Positions 6,982 to 9,862 of a stretch of DNA of 9,862 bases are shown here, one piece after another (positions within the stretch are counted from its first letter, which is position 1; the number at the start of each line of letters is the position of its first letter). The stretch lies in NCBI GenBank assembly GCA_024511395.1, contig JANELJ010000051.1, positions 1 to 9,862 on the forward strand, given 5' to 3'. The position numbers and the translations under genes were made by a program. The notes under the pieces are model-generated. The model did not search any database and had not been told where the DNA came from. It saw nothing but the letters and a program-made list of their open reading frames with translations. The stretch comes from Gammaproteobacteria bacterium. GTDB taxonomy: Bacteria > Pseudomonadota > Gammaproteobacteria > GRL18.

Positions 6982-7581
6982 TTAACTGATGGCTTTGGTA
7001 ATTAAAGGCACCAGTGGCTCGGGCAGTTTTATGGCTCCGGAAAGTGCAAATTTCTGGCCTTTTTCGGACATTTTTTTCCAAGTGCGTAAAATAATATCAA
7101 TCCATTTCTGTTCATCGTATTCGGGATGCTTGTTTACAAAATCCGTCATATAATGCTCAATAAATACCAGTGCGGCAATATCCTCAACCAGTTGGGTATC
7201 TTTATTAGTTTTCAGAGCTTTTTTGCCTATGGCCTGTTTAGCCCGTTCAACTTCTTCCTCGGAATAACCCGCTTTTAACAATAACTCTCCCGCCGTTTCC
7301 GCATGAAATTTGTATAAATTGGTACGCCATTGATGATAGCCTTTTCTGTCCATGGGGTAGTCATCCCGGGGTGATTTCCAGCGCTGAATATGCTGAGCCC
7401 GTATAGCCAGTTTCATAATATCATCGGTTTCAGGTGCAAAGCGCTCCAGCATATCCGACATACGCCGCCCATAAAGTAATTCTTTTGGCTGGCTTTTATC
7501 ACCATCCATTTCCTGGTTCGGATCTTCTTTATTGGCTGCATCAATAAGTTCAACCGCTTTTTCGTATTTTGATTGTGTCAT
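6982..7581 (-). CDS. DUF4202 family protein
   Basis: 199 residues, matching DUF4202 throughout. Function is not established. Conserved-looking stretches are YGRRMSDMLERFAP (37-50), RAQHIQRW (61-68), PRDDYPMDRKGYHQWR (71-86), KFHAETAGELLLKAGY (91-106) and VEDIAALVFIEHY (132-144). His64, His93, the Glu133-Asp134 pair and Asp147 are arranged in an all-helical protein in a way that recalls HD-type metal phosphohydrolases; that link is inference. I place the start at the ATG at 7581, with GAGA five bases upstream and an N-terminus (MTQSKYEKAVELIDAAN) typical of the family. A GTG at 7620 overlapping the previous stop would add 13 lysine- and asparagine-rich residues with no counterpart that I recognise. 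It is intact although the gene just upstream is broken, and is followed by the inverted repeat. Confidence 0.85.
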   Translation of the reverse strand: MTQSKYEKAVELIDAANKEDPNQEMDGDKSQPKELLYGRRMSDMLERFAPETDDIMKLAIRAQHIQRWKSPRDDYPMDRKGYHQWRTNLYKFHAETAGELLLKAGYSEEEVERAKQAIGKKALKTNKDTQLVEDIAALVFIEHYMTDFVNKHPEYDEQKWIDIILRTWKKMSEKGQKFALSGAIKLPEPLVPLITKAIS

Positions 7582-7616
7582 AATTGTCTCTAATCCTTTT
7601 TTATTTAGGTTAACAT

Positions 7617-8715
7617 TCACTTATCTGCAATATCTTCTACCAGACGGAACCCCACCTGATTGCTGGTATAGGTAGGAAAATTATTCAGCCTGACATAGGT
7701 CTGCAGTATCCCAACTGCCGCCACGAACAACAACAGTTTCACCTTCCAGTTCATCATCGGCACAATACTGTTCCTTGCCATCATAACGTCGGGTATATAG
7801 GGAACAGGTCCATTCCCAGACATTACCGAAAATATCATAGATACCGTATTTATTGGGATCATAGGAGCCAACTTCAACCGTCTGGGCACTCTCCCAGAAA
7901 TAACGGCAGCCGTCACAATTAGCATCCCCCCAGTCCGACAATATCATTAAAACCCAGCTGGCCTTTAATACCGGTACGGGCAACATATTCCCACTCGGCT
8001 TCAGTAGGTAAGCAGAATTTGCGGCCAGTTTTTTTACTCAGCCAATGGGCATAGGCTTTGGCATCATACATGGAGACATTAATAACCAGACGGTTACCTC
8101 TACCCCAGCCATTATCATCCGGCAAATCCAACCCTGCGGCATAGGCATCGTATTGAGCAAAGGTCACTTCATACTTGCCAATGGCAAAGTTCTGATTGAT
8201 GGTTATTTTATGAGGCGGTTTCTGATCCGGTGAGCCATGATTGCTGCCCATAATAAATGAATCTGCGGGTATTTTAACCATATCTGGAATTAAGCTTAGC
8301 TTAAGTGGTTTTGCAGAACCCGCTTGGGTATTTTTTCTGGATACCTGATGCTGTTTATTTTTACTGGATTTGGTCTGTAAATAACGGGCATCAGAATAGT
8401 ATTTGTTGTCACTGTCCGCTGATTTAAGAAATTTACCTAGGTATTGCTCTGCCTGAGAATAATGCCCATTATGGTACAGAGTTTTACCATAAAAATAATA
8501 AAAATTATTATGCAGTTTTACCCGCATCTTAATCAGCCGGGCAAAAGCCTGCTCCGCCTGTTTATAATCACCCTGATTATAAAATTGAGAGGCCTGGTTC
8601 AGATAAAAGAGAGCATCCTTAGCGGCCCATATACAATTACTGAAAATCAATAAAAAAATGGCGAGAAAAACAGTGATGAATCGATTGCTGTTTTTTTCCT
8701 GCTATGAGCTGACAT
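7617..8715 (-). pseudogene. Formylglycine-generating-enzyme-like protein with TPR-like N-terminus, broken by frameshifts
   Basis: Three reading frames together make one FGE-sulfatase-family protein of about 365 residues. An ATG at 8715 begins MSAHSRKK. A break in the A7 run (T7 on the plus strand, 8691-8697) then gives the frame NSNRFITVFLAIFLLIFSNCIWAAKD, which completes a good signal peptide. TPR-like repeats and a linker follow. The FGE domain starts at about 8280 (MVKIPADSFIMGS) and runs to LPTEAEWEYVAR. The second break is at a G6 run (7926-7931); removing one base leads into GDANCDGC and GNVWEWT. The third is near 7695-7701, after RGGSWDTAD; skipping one base gives YVRLNNF and ends in VGFRLVED. 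The visible GGSW region lacks the catalytic cysteines of true FGE, as in many bacterial relatives, so sulfatase activation is doubtful even for an intact form. Part of the evidence is assembly across frames. Sequencing error is possible, but other genes with long homopolymers are intact. Confidence 0.75.
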
Positions 8716-8752
8716 ATTAGCAAACCGGGCAATGGGTAAAATGGATACAGGC

Positions 8753-9862
8753 TTACAGGGATTTATCAAAGGCGGCTTTAATAGAGTCAACAAATGAACC
8801 ATAGGACTTAATAGACTTAACCAGATAGGCCTGCACGGGTTCTTTAATACCTTTGAGTTTCAGAGGCGGTGTAGGGATGACGGTTATTTTATCCTTAATC
8901 ATTTTATAGGTCGCATGACTGATTAATATGGCATCATGTTTGGCTAGGTGCTCAAGCCGATTGGCAATGTTGACATTATCACCAATCAGGATAATGTCCC
9001 GGCGAGAATGCTGGCTGCCGATATCACCCAGAATAACATGCCCTGAATGTATACCTATACGCATATGAAAGTCCAGACCGGTAGCCGCTCTAACTTCCGG
9101 CAGTGCCTTGAACATAGCGGCAGCAGCACAGACCGCCCTGAAAGCACCCTCTTCCTGCAGACCAAAAGAGGAAAAAATTCCGTCACCCAGAAACTTGTCT
9201 ATGGTGGCATCAAAAAACATCAGTTCCTTAACCATACGGTCAAAATACAGGTTCAGAAAATCCACGACTTTTCTTGAGCTTAACTGTTCAGACAAACGGG
9301 TAAATTGAACGATGTCAGAAAACAGCAGTGTCCGAAACTTGTCTTCAGCAATGGGCTTGTTACGGTTCTGATGGCCCATGGCAATATGCGATACCGCTGG
9401 ATCGGACAAATAATGACTCATGGCATTCTGATACTGTTTCAGGCGGGTTTCAGCCAGTACCCGTTCCACTTCAGCAATCATTCGATCCGGTGAAAACAGC
9501 TTGGTAATAAAGGCCTGGATCCCCATAGAGCGGATTTTAACCTGATCAGCTCTGGAGTCCTTGCTGGTTTCAATAATAATAGGCAACTGACTGAACTCAC
9601 TGAACTGGCGTATACGGGTACACAGTTCCAGTCCATCAACCTGAAAGCCCTGGATCTGCAGTGAAGTTTTCATCTGATGCAGCATGGTGGCTGAATCTTC
9701 CACCACCAGAATTCTTTCAGGACGCCCCAGTGATGAACTGGCATGCATCAGGCGTTCGACCCGTGACAAAAGTTCCGGCAACACAACATTACGGGTAGTC
9801 GAGTGATCGGACTTAATAATATAGTCATCGGCACCGACATTAAAACCGCTGATAATAGCCTG
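8753..9862 (-). CDS. Class III adenylate/guanylate cyclase with receiver domains, 5' partial
   Basis: The frame is open to the right edge, so the N-terminus is missing; 369 residues are visible. The GTG at 9784 is internal, not the start. Numbering from that GTG: the tail of a first receiver domain ends at about residue 14 (upstream piece GADDYIIKSDHS, where KS replaces the usual Lys-Pro). A second receiver runs from about 24 to 112, with acidic Glu29-Asp30, Thr73 and Lys95. Its middle is missing: GFQVD joins directly to GLELC, with no phosphoacceptor Asp. The cyclase domain (150-325) has metal-binding Asp157 (FSDIVQFT) and Asp201 (DKFLGDG), base-contacting Lys197 and Asp263, and Asn272 and Arg276 (VNIANR), so it should be active. 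Lys plus Asp at the specificity positions favours ATP, giving cAMP. It ends 37 bases before the broken FGE-like gene. Confidence 0.9.
   Translation of the reverse strand, partial: QAIISGFNVGADDYIIKSDHSTTRNVVLPELLSRVERLMHASSSLGRPERILVVEDSATMLHQMKTSLQIQGFQVDGLELCTRIRQFSEFSQLPIIIETSKDSRADQVKIRSMGIQAFITKLFSPDRMIAEVERVLAETRLKQYQNAMSHYLSDPAVSHIAMGHQNRNKPIAEDKFRTLLFSDIVQFTRLSEQLSSRKVVDFLNLYFDRMVKELMFFDATIDKFLGDGIFSSFGLQEEGAFRAVCAAAAMFKALPEVRAATGLDFHMRIGIHSGHVILGDIGSQHSRRDIILIGDNVNIANRLEHLAKHDAILISHATYKMIKDKITVIPTPPLKLKGIKEPVQAYLVKSIKSYGSFVDSIKAAFDKSL

Noticed and set aside
7582..7620. GTG start at 7620 for the DUF4202 gene
   Set aside because: The extra residues have no counterpart I recognise in the family, and the ATG at 7581 has its own ribosome binding site.
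7681..7986. Separate small genes at 7681-7986 and 7617-7925
   Set aside because: Their sequences are consecutive middle and end pieces of the same FGE domain (GNVWEWT, RGGSW, then VGFRLVED).
7919..8650. Reading the TTG at 8650 as the true start of a separate 243-residue protein
   Set aside because: No ribosome binding site precedes it, the upstream frame encodes the rest of a signal peptide, and the frame stops in the middle of the FGE domain.
1..9862. CRISPR array, insertion sequence, tRNA or prophage remnants
   Set aside because: I found no regularly spaced repeats, transposase or integrase motifs, tRNA-like cloverleaf or phage genes on either strand by reading.

Overview
The window looks like chromosomal DNA of a gammaproteobacterium with moderate to low G+C. 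The clearest marker is a complete topoisomerase IV subunit B that resembles gammaproteobacterial ParE along its whole length. The thermostable-hemolysin-type protein and DUF4202 protein also fit a free-living, probably aquatic, member of that class. Genus cannot be told from the sequence. Every gene I can support is on the minus strand, so transcription runs from high to low coordinates. I see no tRNA, rRNA, CRISPR array, transposase or integrase.

In transcription order from the right edge: (1) a class III adenylate/guanylate cyclase with receiver domains (8753-9862), cut by the window edge at its 5' end; (2) a formylglycine-generating-enzyme-like gene with an N-terminal TPR-like region (7617-8715), broken by what look like three frameshifts; (3) an intact DUF4202 gene (6982-7581); (4) a 169-base gap with a perfect 13-bp inverted repeat next to a TATAAT box; (5) parE (4926-6812).

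A second block follows, five tightly packed genes from 4773 down to 140: a thermostable-hemolysin-family protein with GNAT/LuxI-like features, an AMP-binding acyl-CoA synthetase-like enzyme, a heme-oxygenase-fold putative diiron enzyme, an exported TPR protein, and a short-chain dehydrogenase. The first two overlap by four bases. The next gaps are 18 and about 50 bases. The dehydrogenase lies 118 bases further on, behind a hairpin. An activating enzyme, an acyltransferase-like protein, a putative diiron oxidase and an NAD(P)H-dependent reductase together suggest a small pathway that activates and modifies a fatty acid or other carboxylic acid. The product is unknown. This cluster is the best candidate for an undescribed system here.

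Two signs of protein decay or remodelling stand out. The FGE-like gene has three frame breaks, two of them at homopolymer runs. The second receiver domain of the cyclase appears to have lost about 35 residues in frame, including the phosphoacceptor aspartate, while the cyclase domain keeps all its catalytic residues.
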